This document shows, piece by piece, positions 8,201-16,422 of a stretch of DNA of 37,995 nt; position 1 is the first letter of the stretch; the number at the start of each line of letters is the position of its first letter. The notes under the pieces are model-generated. The model was given only the letters and a program-made list of their open reading frames with translations, made no database searches and was not told where the DNA came from. The stretch comes from Nitrospinota bacterium. Its GTDB lineage: Bacteria > UBA8248. Both the position numbers and the translations under genes were made by a program. Where the stretch lies: assembly GCA_026706735.1 (NCBI GenBank), contig JAPOYD010000081.1, positions 1 to 37,995 on the forward strand, given 5' to 3'.

Positions 8201-8764
8201 ATGGTGGAGAGCATCAATTATCCCTGGCATGAGAGCACCGTGCCCGGCGAGCGGCCGATCGACAAGCCCGAACTCCCCAAAGACGGCTATGAGATCACCA
8301 TGCTCGCCGAGACCGAAACGATGGACGACGGGCAGCTCAAAATCGGGCGCTTCCGGCATTTCGAGGTATTCAGCGACGAACCGCCCCGCATCGGAGGAGA
8401 AGACAGGTATCCCCAGCCTCTCACGTACATCGCCATGGGGGTCGGGTTCTGACTGCTGACCCAGCTTGGGCGGTACGCCCATATGACGAAAACCACCTTC
8501 GAGAAGGCCGCCTGCCGCGTGGAATTCGATTATTTCCTAAAGGGTTCCGTCTTGAAAGGCGACGTGAATTCAGGGTGCAGAATGGTGCGTACGCACTTCA
8601 AGGTCGAATCGAGCGAAGCGGAAGAGAAAATCCTGAACATCATCCGGTTGGCGAAACAAGGCTGCTATGCCGAACAGATGGTCCAGACGGCGGTTCCACT
8701 CACGAGCACTGTTGAACTAAACGGGAAAAGCATCGAACTGGAGGGAATCACGAATCCCGCTTGA
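8201..8764 (+). CDS. OsmC-family protein with in-frame TGA read as selenocysteine
   Basis: Read through the TGA at 8450-8452, the frame gives 187 residues with Sec at position 84. Before the TGA stands GGEDRYPQPLTYIAMGVGF, the normal OsmC approach to the peroxidatic cysteine; after it, LLTQLGRYA continues the same helix. The second OsmC cysteine is present as C155 in AKQGCYAEQMV, 71 residues later (66 in E. coli OsmC). So Sec stands where the catalytic cysteine belongs. The only good ribosome binding site (AGGAGG, 8185-8190) is before the ATG at 8201; none precedes the later in-frame ATG at 8483. A SECIS-like hairpin follows. OsmC/Ohr proteins reduce organic hydroperoxides with small thiols; a Sec form should be a faster peroxidase. 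OsmC-like selenoproteins have been predicted from marine metagenomes, as I recall. The alternative is a pseudogene with a single nonsense change. Confidence 0.85.
8450..8481 (+). promoter_or_regulatory. UGA-Sec codon and bacterial SECIS-like hairpin
   Basis: The TGA is at 8450-8452. Downstream, TGGGC (8467-8471) pairs with GCCCA (8477-8481) around the loop GGTAC; an extra G-C pair may reduce the loop to GTA. The loop begins 19 nt after the UGA, inside the 16-37 nt range known for bacterial SECIS elements, and has G in the first loop positions followed by U, as in the GGU loop of E. coli fdhF. This hairpin would bind SelB and direct Sec insertion. Confidence 0.75.
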
Positions 8765-8782
8765 CGCGTACGGGATGGTATC

Positions 8783-8859
<77 letters not shown>

Positions 8860-8896
8860 GTATGTGGAGCAATCGACAGACAACCAAGGGTTGTTG

Positions 8897-8925
8897 CTTA
8901 TCGGCCCATTTCCCGTAAAAGGCAA
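8897..8925 (-). promoter_or_regulatory. candidate sigma-70 promoter for tRNA-Phe
   Basis: On the minus strand TTGCCT (8925-8920) and GATAAG (8902-8897) are separated by exactly 17 nt and lie about 40 nt before the tRNA. Each hexamer matches the consensus at four of six positions. Confidence 0.45.
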
Positions 8926-9040
8926 GTGTTTCCATACCTTTATCAGGAAGACGGGATTCTAAAACGCCCCAACCCGGTCGTCAACATAGAAACGTCTTGT
9001 GCCCCTTGATGTTATACAGTCTCCTCCTTATGGTGAAAGA

Positions 9041-10054
9041 ATGGTGAAACGGTCTCCATTTCCCGTGGGCAAACTTCCCCCAGATGTGCTGGGCGCTCTG
9101 CTCAAGAACACGACTTCTCACCCGCGCCTCATCGTGGGACCACGGGTTGGAGAAGACGCGGCCGTTATCGACATGGGAGATCGCTACCTTGTCGCGAAAT
9201 CTGACCCCATCACGTTTGTGGAGCATCATATCGGGCGCTATGCCGTACATGTGAACGCAAACGACATCGCTTGCATGGGAGCCACTCCTCTGTGGTTTCT
9301 GATGACTCTGCTTCTGCCTGAAGGACGCGCTGATGAGGCGATGACAAGCCGTATCTGGGAAGAAGTGGAAGATGCATGCGCCGATTTGGGCATTACTTTA
9401 TGCGGGGGTCATACCGAGGTTACGTCGGGTTTGGAATTTCCGATTCTTTCGGGCCACATGCTGGGTGAAGTCTCCAAGGAGAATCTGATACGCGGCGCGG
9501 ACGCGCAAGTAGATGATTTGATTCTGCTTACGCGCGCGATACCCGTCGAGGGAACGACGATCCTGGCGGACGCAAAATACGATTATCTCAAAAGCATCAT
9601 GGATGCCGAGATACTGGAGAATGCGAAAAAATACGTGGAATCTCCCGGCATCAGCGTGGTAGCGCAAGCTCTGGCGGCGGCCGGAACCGGCTCCGTGCAC
9701 GCGATGCACGACCCGACCGAAGGCGGCCTCGCCACCGGCATCCATGAAATGGCGGGGGCGGCAGGTCTGGGAGCAATCGTGGAAGAAGCCGGCATTCCCA
9801 TCTCTCTTGAAGGCGGAATGATTTGCAAAGCGTTGGATCTCAATCCTTTGGGCGTCATTACCTCGGGGGCGCTTTTGCTGGCGGTTCCAGCCGAAGGAGA
9901 AGGGGTTGTGAGAGAAACGCTCATGGCGACGGGCGCGATGGGCGTTCGCATCGGCAAATTATGCGCTCCTGAATTTGGGGTGCGCATGAACAGTGGCGGG
10001 AAAACCTCTCCGCTCAAGCGCTTCGATTCCGATGAAATCTCAAGAGTGCTGTGA
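9041..10054 (+). CDS. AIR synthase-related (HypE-like) ATP-binding protein
   Basis: A 337-residue protein of the PurM/HypE/SelD/ThiL superfamily of ATP-dependent enzymes. Visible features in order are GEDAAVI (37-43), SDPIT (54-58), VNANDIACMGA (71-81), the glycine-rich stretch LCGGHTEV, and HDPTEGG in the second domain. It most resembles HypE-like proteins, but the C-terminus ends DEISRVL and lacks the PR-x-C tail whose cysteine is carbamoylated in true HypE. The SelD signature (GCxxK-type Cys/Sec and Lys near the N-terminus) is also absent, so it is not selenophosphate synthetase despite the selenoprotein next door. The ATG at 9041 is preferred over a GTG at 8999. The HAD gene starts 10 bp after its stop, suggesting a two-gene operon. 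Substrate unknown. Confidence 0.8.
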   Translation: MVKRSPFPVGKLPPDVLGALLKNTTSHPRLIVGPRVGEDAAVIDMGDRYLVAKSDPITFVEHHIGRYAVHVNANDIACMGATPLWFLMTLLLPEGRADEAMTSRIWEEVEDACADLGITLCGGHTEVTSGLEFPILSGHMLGEVSKENLIRGADAQVDDLILLTRAIPVEGTTILADAKYDYLKSIMDAEILENAKKYVESPGISVVAQALAAAGTGSVHAMHDPTEGGLATGIHEMAGAAGLGAIVEEAGIPISLEGGMICKALDLNPLGVITSGALLLAVPAEGEGVVRETLMATGAMGVRIGKLCAPEFGVRMNSGGKTSPLKRFDSDEISRVL

Positions 10055-10064
10055 GGAAGGAAAA

Positions 10065-10649
10065 ATGAAACGAGCCATGGAGGGCGTGTTGCTCGATTTT
10101 GACGGCACGCTCACGAAACCCGCCTTTGACTGGCCCGCCATGAAAGAGGAGATGGGCCTGGCCGACGGGGAGGTATCCATCCTGGATCACATCCCCACAC
10201 TCTCTCCCGATCGCGCGCGTGAGATATCGGATATCCTTGAAAAACATGAACTTAAGGCCGCCGACATGGCCGAAGCCAACGACGGCGCGCATGATTTGCT
10301 CGCTTACCTGAGAACGAAAAGAATCCCCTTCGGCGTCGTGACGAACAACGCGGAGCGGCATGTTCTGAAAATGGTGAAAAAAATCAACATCTCATTCGAA
10401 GTCCTGATCACCCGGGATATCGGCTATTGGAAACCGGACCCGAGGCCAATGCTCAAAGGCGCCGAGGCCATCGGCGTGTCGCCTGAGAAATGCGTCGTCA
10501 TCGGGGACGGGAAATACGACATGATGGCCGCTGAAGCGGCCGGAATGTTGTCGGTCCACCTGGCGGAACACTCCTCGATCCCCAGTGACTTGACCCTTCG
10601 CACCCTCAGGGAAGCGCCCGCCCTGATCGATCAACTCCTTGATAAATAA
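10065..10649 (+). CDS. HAD-superfamily hydrolase (phosphatase-like)
   Basis: A 194-residue protein with all four HAD motifs: LDFDGTLT with nucleophile D11 and acid/base D13, VVTNN with T93, the KPDP lysine K123, and GDGKYD at 147-152 with D148 and D152. The helical cap between residues 20 and 80 marks it as subfamily I, like phosphoglycolate phosphatases. The ATG at 10065 follows GAGGAAGG closely. It starts 10 bp after the AIR-synthase-like gene, so the two are probably co-transcribed; the pair could act on one phosphorylated intermediate, but that is inference. Substrate cannot be named. Confidence 0.87.
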   Translation: MKRAMEGVLLDFDGTLTKPAFDWPAMKEEMGLADGEVSILDHIPTLSPDRAREISDILEKHELKAADMAEANDGAHDLLAYLRTKRIPFGVVTNNAERHVLKMVKKINISFEVLITRDIGYWKPDPRPMLKGAEAIGVSPEKCVVIGDGKYDMMAAEAAGMLSVHLAEHSSIPSDLTLRTLREAPALIDQLLDK

Positions 10650-10654
10650 AGACT

Positions 10655-10683
10655 TGGGGCACGCCCTTGTGGGACATGCCCCA
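10655..10683 (+). terminator. possible stem-loop terminator after the HAD gene
   Basis: TGGGGCA (10655-10661) pairs with TGCCCCA (10677-10683), with an inner CCC/GGG stem. It begins 6 bp after the HAD stop codon. There is no U-run after it, so intrinsic termination is uncertain. Confidence 0.4.
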
Positions 10684-11080
10684 TGATGGAAGGAATCCGC
10701 CAATCAAGGCGAATCATTCGGCGAGATGTCAGTGAATCAGCATCGGGGGACCCTTCAACTGACCACCGGGGAGAAAAGGCTCCTCTATGAAAGGCGCCCA
10801 TTGAGGGCAAAAGGTTCACACCCCCATATTTAGCAATAATCATGCCAAAATAAGACATACGCTGCTCCAAAATCGACCCTGGGCTTTAAGCTTAAATATA
10901 TCAACGCGATAAAAGACCTTTCGAAGGCGCAAAAACCCGGAGGAACCCCCTCGGTTGCGGCGTCCGGCTTCTCATTTGACTATTTTTCGGGAATAGGCGG
11001 TTTGAGTCTGACAAAATGTCAATCCGGGACCCGGGTGGCCGCTGTGGAAGGCTGAAATAATGGCAATCGCTCAAAAGCCC

Positions 11081-11250
11081 GCGCAATTCCCCGCAAATCC
11101 GCGCATTTGCCGTCTTCGGGTGAGGTGCAGGCCATGGCAGAATTCCCCTGCGCCGCGATACCACGTCGTCATTTCCCAGGAATTTTATTTACCGAAATTT
11201 GTCGAAAAACCCCGTGAATTTATCTAATTTTATCTAAATTTACGGATATT
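11081..11250 (-). repeat. right arm of the long imperfect inverted repeat
   Basis: In reverse complement it matches 7257-7441 block by block, with an exact 25-bp core at 11202-11226. The two arms enclose five genes and about 4 kb. No flanking target-site duplication or terminal inverted repeat of a known insertion sequence was seen. Confidence 0.8.
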
Positions 11251-11555
11251 ATTTTTTGCATTTTCCGGGTTCTGCGCCTCGCCGGAGCGGCCGCCTTACT
11301 CCTGCGGGCGGCGCCTGAAAAACCCCGGGGCGCACCCTGGAAAGATCAATGACGGCCTGGACGGCCGTCCGAGCGCGCGGGCCCTCACGGCGCCCGCATC
11401 AAGGGCAGGCGGCATCCCGTCTCCATCATGGCGGCGGGATGCCCGGAAAGTCGAATTCCGGGTGAAGGCGCTCCGGTTCCGAGATTCTCCCGGGAGTGTC
11501 CGGCTCCTTCTGCTCCCCGGCGGGAGGGGCGGTTCCCGCAACTTGCGGGGACGCC

Positions 11556-12878
11556 TCAGCGCACGATTGTCCCGGCGACGTCCGGTTTTCGTATCTCGAG
11601 GCGATCCTTCATGCAGATGTCATGGGCGGCGTTGACGAACACGTGGGTGCCTTTGGTGAGATCATGGACCGATGCGTGCTCTCCCTCCTTCGGGTAGTAG
11701 CCCGTGCCGCCTCCGCTGGCGCGGCCCTGGGGGCCGTAGCAGATCGCCGGAATCCCGGCGCGGGTCAGCGGCGCGGTGTCGGCGTACCAGCCGTCCCAGG
11801 TGATCTCGGGGCGCTCGCCCCAGACGAGATCGTGCGAGGCGGAGATGCTGCGCACCACGTATTCCTCGGGCGATATTTCGGCCGCGTACGCCGTCTGGAT
11901 CACTTGAAGCTCGATCTCCATGGCGGGGTCCTTCTCCCGAAGCTGCCGGATGACCTGATCCACCTCGGCGACGGTATCGCCGTGCAGCTGACCCGGCATG
12001 ATCCCGACTTCCAGATAGAGCCGGCAGAAGCACGGCAGCTTGCTCGCCCGGAACGGATGCCCCCCTTCGATGGCGATGATGTTGACGTTTCCGGCCTGCT
12101 CCCCATTGTAGCGGGTCCTGCTCAGGTAGTCCTTGCCCCAGCTCTTGAGGGCGGGTATGGCGTTCAGCATCTTCTCGATGGCGTCTTCGCCGGGCTTGAT
12201 CTTCACCGTGTTGCCGCCGCGGGCGTAGGTGGCGGCCGGGTTGCCCCGGGTCATGAGTTCCATGAACACGTATCCGCCCGTGGCCACCGAAATCCGGTTG
12301 GACGTCGGCTCGGGTATGACCACCATGTCGGCGGTGATGCCGTTGTTGACCATGAAACGGGCGCCGATCCCGCAGCCCCGGTAGCGCTTGCCCTGGTAAC
12401 GCCCCACCGGCGTGTGGCAGGTCTCGCCGACGACGCCGGCGATCATCAGGTTGCCTCGCAGCTTCGCCTTCGAGCGGGCCATGGCCTCCACGGCGAGGAT
12501 GGCCGATGCGTGGCCGCTCTTCATGTTGTAGGTGCCCATGCCGTAGATCCACTCGCCCTCGCGCCAAGATTTCGGCTGGTACCCCGGCCCGAGATCGCAG
12601 ATGCCCTCCTCGTCGCCGCCGTAGGTCGTGTCCAGGTGGCCGCAGTACATCAGTGTTGGGCCGTCGCCCGTGCCCTCAAGCTCGCCGTAGACGTTATATC
12701 GATCCGGCTCGACCTCCTGCATCCAGGTCTTCAGGCCCGCCGCCCGGAAGCGGTCGGCGAGATATTCGGCGAGCGCCTTCTCGCCGCCCTGGGGGCTCGG
12801 GATGTCGACCATCTCCATGGTCAACTGGGCGATAGCTTCCTCGTCGACGTATGCCAGTGCGTCTTCGACCATGCTCAT
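11556..12878 (-). CDS. M20-family amidohydrolase/peptidase-like protein
   Basis: A 440-residue protein of the M20 (ArgE/DapE/CPG2/ACY1) fold, normally di-zinc enzymes that cut N-acyl or peptide bonds. H81 and D83 (CGHLDT) match the first metal motif, E152 (VVGET) the catalytic glutamate, E190 (VIPEPT) another metal ligand, and H401 (GEHAS) the last histidine. Two usual ligands look changed: the bridging aspartate is N118 (MGTYNMKSG), and the glutamate following the catalytic one is T153. So the metal site may be different or weakened. The ATG at 12878 is preferred because AGGAGGG lies 7 nt before it; an upstream in-frame ATG has no such site. It sits 101 bp after livF on the same strand, so it probably processes what the Liv-type transporter brings in. 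Confidence 0.85.
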   Translation of the reverse strand: MSMVEDALAYVDEEAIAQLTMEMVDIPSPQGGEKALAEYLADRFRAAGLKTWMQEVEPDRYNVYGELEGTGDGPTLMYCGHLDTTYGGDEEGICDLGPGYQPKSWREGEWIYGMGTYNMKSGHASAILAVEAMARSKAKLRGNLMIAGVVGETCHTPVGRYQGKRYRGCGIGARFMVNNGITADMVVIPEPTSNRISVATGGYVFMELMTRGNPAATYARGGNTVKIKPGEDAIEKMLNAIPALKSWGKDYLSRTRYNGEQAGNVNIIAIEGGHPFRASKLPCFCRLYLEVGIMPGQLHGDTVAEVDQVIRQLREKDPAMEIELQVIQTAYAAEISPEEYVVRSISASHDLVWGERPEITWDGWYADTAPLTRAGIPAICYGPQGRASGGGTGYYPKEGEHASVHDLTKGTHVFVNAAHDICMKDRLEIRKPDVAGTIVR

Positions 12879-12979
12879 CGTTCGTCCCTCCTCGGTTCGC
12901 GCGATCCATGGTTCCACGGACGCCTCGGCCTCTCGTGGCGGGCGCCCCGGTGACTTCGTGCCAGGAATAATTTGTCAGA

Positions 12980-13699
12980 CTACATGCCAAGGTACATCTG
13001 GCGAATGTTCGGGTCAAGAAGAAGCTCCGCCGAGTCTCCCTCGCGGCGATTCCGGCCCATGTCCAGCACGTATCCCCGGTCGGAATTCTCCAGGGCCTTG
13101 GCCGAGTTCTGCTCCACGACCAGGATCGATACGCCGTCGCGGTGAATCCGCTCGATGCTCTCGAAGATGGTATCCATCACCGTGGGTGCGAGTCCGATCG
13201 TCGGCTCGTCGAGCAGGATGAGGGTCGGCCTGGTCACCATGGCCATCCCGAAGCTGAGCATCTGCCGCTGGCCGCCGCTGAGGGTCCGGGCCTTGCTGCT
13301 CTCCTTCTCCTTCAGGATGGGGAACAGGCCGAATACCCCCTCGCGCGCGCGGCGGCGCTCCTCGGCGTCGCCCACCGTCCAGGCGCCGAGGTTGAGGTGC
13401 TCGCTCACCGTCATCTGGGGGAAGATGTTGCGCCCTTGGGGGCAATACGCGACCCCGTGCTGGATGATCAGGTGCGGCTCGATCCCGGTGATGTCCTCTC
13501 CCTCGAGGACGACCTTCCCCTCCGTCGGCTTCAGGTAGCCCAGGATGGTCAGCAGCACGGTGGACTTGCCGGCGCCGTTCGGCCCGATGAGGGCGATCGT
13601 CTCGCCGCGGCTGACTTCGAGCGAGACGCCGTGCAGGATTTGCTTCTTGCCGTAGCCGGAGGCGATCCCCTCGACCTTCAGCAGCGTATCCCCGGCCAT
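12980..13699 (-). CDS. livF: branched-chain amino acid-type ABC transporter ATPase
   Basis: A 239-residue cytoplasmic ABC ATPase of the LivF type. Walker A GPNGAGKST is at residues 39-47, the signature LSGGQRQ follows mid-protein, and Walker B runs straight into the D-loop region as LILLDEPTIGLAP. Short length and the GLAP segment are typical of LivF. The ATG at 13699 lies just past the livG stop, so translation is probably coupled. It should pair with LivG as the ATPase heterodimer driving LivH and LivM. The transported compound is not shown; LivF-type systems also serve urea, amides and aromatic acids. Confidence 0.93.
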   Translation of the reverse strand: MAGDTLLKVEGIASGYGKKQILHGVSLEVSRGETIALIGPNGAGKSTVLLTILGYLKPTEGKVVLEGEDITGIEPHLIIQHGVAYCPQGRNIFPQMTVSEHLNLGAWTVGDAEERRRAREGVFGLFPILKEKESSKARTLSGGQRQMLSFGMAMVTRPTLILLDEPTIGLAPTVMDTIFESIERIHRDGVSILVVEQNSAKALENSDRGYVLDMGRNRREGDSAELLLDPNIRQMYLGM

Positions 13700-13702
13700 G
13701 GC

Positions 13703-14410
13703 TCAAGCCCCGAAATAGGCGGTGAGGACCGCCTCGTCCCGCCGGACTTCATCCGGCGAACCTTCGGAGATCTTCTCACCCATGCTCAGGACGACGACGC
13801 GTTCGCAGTTGTTCATGACCACGTCCATGTTGTGCTCGATGATCAGAAAGGTCCTGCCGTCCTCATTCAGATAATGGATCAGTTCCAGCAATTTCTTCTG
13901 CATGACGGGACTGACGCCGGCGGCCGGCTCGTCGAGCAGGATCAGCCCCGGATCGAGCATCAGAACCTGGATGATGGAGAGCAGGCGTTGCTGGCCGAAG
14001 GAGAGGTCGCTCGCGTACTCGTCGCGCAGGTCGGCCAGGCCGACGAACTCGAGGAGTTCATGGGCCCTCTCGTTTGCGGCGGCGTTTCCCGTCGGCAAGG
14101 TGACGTTCTCCAGCAGCGTCATCTTGGGGAAGATGCGCGTCACCTGGAAGGTGCGGCCGATGCCCTTCCGGGCGATCTGGTAGGGCGGCAGTCCCGTCAC
14201 GTCCTCTCCGCGGTAGAGGATGCGCCCGCCGTCCAGCGGCAGATATCCCACGATGGTATTGAACAAGGTCGTCTTGCCGGAGCCGTTGGGGCCGATCAGG
14301 CCGACGATCTCGCCCTCTCCGACGGAAAAGCCGCACCCGGCGAGCGCGTGGACGCCCCCGAAGCTTTTCCGGACGTCGTGGATCTCCAGGATCGGCCCCT
14401 CGGTAGTCAT
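13703..14410 (-). CDS. livG: branched-chain amino acid-type ABC transporter ATPase
   Basis: A 235-residue ABC ATPase of the LivG type. Walker A is GPNGSGKTT at residues 40-48, the signature is LSFGQQR, and Walker B is LILLDEPAAGVSP. The segment IARKGIGRTFQ before the Q-loop is characteristic of LivG. GGGAGAAG precedes the ATG at 14410 at good distance. The end of the gene is 3 bp from the livF start. Partner of LivF in the same importer. Confidence 0.93.
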   Translation of the reverse strand: MTTEGPILEIHDVRKSFGGVHALAGCGFSVGEGEIVGLIGPNGSGKTTLFNTIVGYLPLDGGRILYRGEDVTGLPPYQIARKGIGRTFQVTRIFPKMTLLENVTLPTGNAAANERAHELLEFVGLADLRDEYASDLSFGQQRLLSIIQVLMLDPGLILLDEPAAGVSPVMQKKLLELIHYLNEDGRTFLIIEHNMDVVMNNCERVVVLSMGEKISEGSPDEVRRDEAVLTAYFGA

Positions 14411-14471
14411 GCTCTTCTCCCGGGTGTGCTCGAGCGGCCTCGCGCGGCGCGGCGGGTTTTCGCCTCCATCG

Positions 14472-15425
14472 TCAGATCCACCTCGTTTTCGGCAGAATCC
14501 CCATCTCCTTGAGACGGACTAGGACGCCGTCGGGCATCCAGATGACCAGGCAGACCATCACGAGACCGAAGACGGTGATGTTGGCCTGGCCCAGGTGCAG
14601 CCAGACGTAGTCGCTGATGAGTTGGAGCGTGACCGCGCCGATCACCGCACCGAGAACGGTTCCCAGCCCGCCGAACATGGCCATCACGATGGACAGCATG
14701 GTGTACTTGATATCGAAAGCCGCGAACGGTTCGATGTAGTGCAGAAAAGTGGCCTGGATGCCGCCCGCCGTCCCGGCGAAGAAGGCGCTCACCACGAACA
14801 CGCTGACCTTCACGGCGGTGGTATTGACCGCGAGACCGCTCGCCGCGGCCTCGTCTTCGCGTACGGCTATCAGCGACAGGCCGTAGTACGAGCGGGCGAA
14901 ATACAAGGTCGCCAGCACGATGCAGACCGCCAGCAGGAAGATGGCGTAGTACTTCTGGTTCAGGGTTCCCGCGAGGACGGGCATGCCGGCGCCGCCGCGC
15001 GTGAGCGGCGTCAGGTATTTGGTGGATATGAATACCCGGGCTCCCTCGGCCAGGGCCAGCATGGAGATCGCGAAATAGGCCCCGCGAATGCGCAGCAGCG
15101 GATAGCCTATCACCGCCGCGACGATGGCGGAGACGAGCCCGCCCGTCAGGTAGCCCGGGATCAGCCCCATTTTGTAGTCGACGAAGCCGATCACCGAGCC
15201 GTACATGCCGAGCCCGACGAACAGGACGAAACCGAAATTGATATAGCCGGAAAAGCCGGAGAAGAAGTTCCAGGCGCCGGCGAGGCAGACGTAGTAGAGG
15301 GTCAGGAACAGCAGGGAGAGCGCCGCCGGACTCAGAAAGAGCGGCGCAGTACCCGCGATGACCACGTAGGCGATCAGGCCTAAGGCGCCGACGACGGGAA
15401 TCGCGCGTCTCCAGGTCATGGCCAT
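14472..15425 (-). CDS. livM: branched-chain amino acid-type ABC transporter permease
   Basis: A 317-residue inner-membrane permease with about eight to ten helices. The GFSGYINFGF segment around residue 60, and the later pattern GLSLIAVREDEAAASGLAVN, which is the cytoplasmic coupling loop with the EAA-like helix, are typical of LivM. The ATG at 15425 lies one base past the livH stop; a second in-frame ATG two codons later is possible. It pairs with LivH to form the pore. Confidence 0.92.
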   Translation of the reverse strand: MAMTWRRAIPVVGALGLIAYVVIAGTAPLFLSPAALSLLFLTLYYVCLAGAWNFFSGFSGYINFGFVLFVGLGMYGSVIGFVDYKMGLIPGYLTGGLVSAIVAAVIGYPLLRIRGAYFAISMLALAEGARVFISTKYLTPLTRGGAGMPVLAGTLNQKYYAIFLLAVCIVLATLYFARSYYGLSLIAVREDEAAASGLAVNTTAVKVSVFVVSAFFAGTAGGIQATFLHYIEPFAAFDIKYTMLSIVMAMFGGLGTVLGAVIGAVTLQLISDYVWLHLGQANITVFGLVMVCLVIWMPDGVLVRLKEMGILPKTRWI

Positions 15426-15426
15426 A

Positions 15427-16302
15427 TCAATCCTCCACCCCGTGGCCGAGCAAACCGCGTCGCCGGACGGCCAGAATCAGCACGATGATCAGGTATGGCA
15501 GCACCTGCGCCATGCGCGTCGTCAGGAAATGGGTGCCGACGCTCTCGACGATGCCGAAAATGTAGGCCCCCAGAAACGCGCCGGGCAGACTCCCGAGACC
15601 GCCGATGACGACGATGGCGAAAGCCTTGGCCACGTAGATCAACCCCATTTGCGGATATATCGTCCACACCATCGCCACCATGGTCCCGCAGGCGCCTGCG
15701 AGCGCGATGCCGAGGCCGAAGGTCACCGCCATGACCTGCTTGACGTCGATGCCGCAGGCTTGCGCCAGGTTCCGGTTCTGCGCGGTGGCGCGGATGGCCT
15801 CGCCGTATGCCGTGAACCGGAGCAGGGCGAAGAAAGCGGCGAGCAGAAGCAGCGCCAGCGCGAAGGCGACGAGGTATATCTTGCTGGTGGTGAGAAATCC
15901 GACCGTCACCGGCTCGCCCAGATAGTCGACCGAGCGAAAGGTCGGCGTGAAGACCACCTCCGCCGTGTTCCACAGGATCATGGAGATCCCGAAGGTCAGC
16001 ATCATCGGCGGCATCAGCCCGCGGACGGCGACGACGTTGATCAGGAAATGCCCCAGTCCGAAGCCGACGGCGAAGAGCAGCGCCATGCTGAGGGGCAGCG
16101 CCAACAGCGGATTCAGGCCGAGGAAAGACCAGGCGCCGAAGGTGGTGAAGGCGCCGAGCATCACGAATTCGCCGTGGGCCGCGTTGACGACCCCGCAGAC
16201 GCCGAAGATCAGGCTCAGACCGATGGCCACCAGGGCGTACATCGTCCCCAGGATGATCCCGAACGCGATCAACTCGCCGAAGGCGCCGAGGGTTTCGATC
16301 AT
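15427..16302 (-). CDS. livH: branched-chain amino acid-type ABC transporter permease
   Basis: A 291-residue permease with about eight helices. The N-terminal segment ALVAIGLSLIFGVCGVVNAA and the later coupling loop (EAIRATAQNRNLAQACGIDV) are LivH hallmarks. The ATG at 16302 is chosen because the first helix (LIAFGIILGTMYALVAIGLS) starts 11 residues later; the frame is open further upstream but that part lies in the intercistronic hairpin region. The start signal is weak (GGGAAACC), so translation may depend on the upstream binding-protein gene. Confidence 0.92.
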   Translation of the reverse strand: MIETLGAFGELIAFGIILGTMYALVAIGLSLIFGVCGVVNAAHGEFVMLGAFTTFGAWSFLGLNPLLALPLSMALLFAVGFGLGHFLINVVAVRGLMPPMMLTFGISMILWNTAEVVFTPTFRSVDYLGEPVTVGFLTTSKIYLVAFALALLLLAAFFALLRFTAYGEAIRATAQNRNLAQACGIDVKQVMAVTFGLGIALAGACGTMVAMVWTIYPQMGLIYVAKAFAIVVIGGLGSLPGAFLGAYIFGIVESVGTHFLTTRMAQVLPYLIIVLILAVRRRGLLGHGVED

Positions 16303-16355
16303 GCAGGGTTTCCCAAACGATGGGTGGTCAGCCGAAGCCGGCGACTCGGCGAAGC

Positions 16356-16389
16356 CGCCGGGAGCCCGCATCGAGGCGGACTCCCGGCG
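16356..16389 (-). promoter_or_regulatory. intercistronic hairpin between binding protein and livH
   Basis: CGCCGGGAG (16356-16364) pairs perfectly with CTCCCGGCG (16381-16389), with a 16-nt loop. It lies 33 bp after the binding-protein stop codon, inside the 120-bp gap before livH. Such hairpins commonly protect the 3' end of binding-protein mRNA or attenuate transcription, so that the binding protein is made in excess of the permease. Confidence 0.6.
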
Positions 16390-16422
16390 AAATGCAAAGG
16401 TTCCGCCGGGGGGCGCTTGCGC

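Larger units (their letters stand above)
10650..11555. other. long gene-free gap holding the right inverted arm
   Basis: This 906-bp gap separates the HAD gene and the end of the M20-type hydrolase (minus strand). It holds the stem-loop after the HAD gene, an AT-rich stretch around 10830-10910, the right inverted-repeat arm (11081-11250), and two hairpins at 11411-11443 (GGCATCCCG / CGGGATGCC) and 11442-11462 (CCCGGAA / TTCCGGG) downstream of the hydrolase. I see no coding frame with a ribosome binding site and a family resemblance. Confidence 0.65.

Noticed and set aside
8483-8764. A separate 93-residue protein starting at ATG 8483, or an OsmC pseudogene
   Set aside because: No ribosome binding site precedes 8483, it is in the same frame as the upstream half, and the break is exactly at the catalytic position with a SECIS-like hairpin.
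9041-10054. selD (selenophosphate synthetase) next to the selenoprotein
   Set aside because: The SelD N-terminal Cys/Sec and Lys motif is absent; the protein is more HypE-like.
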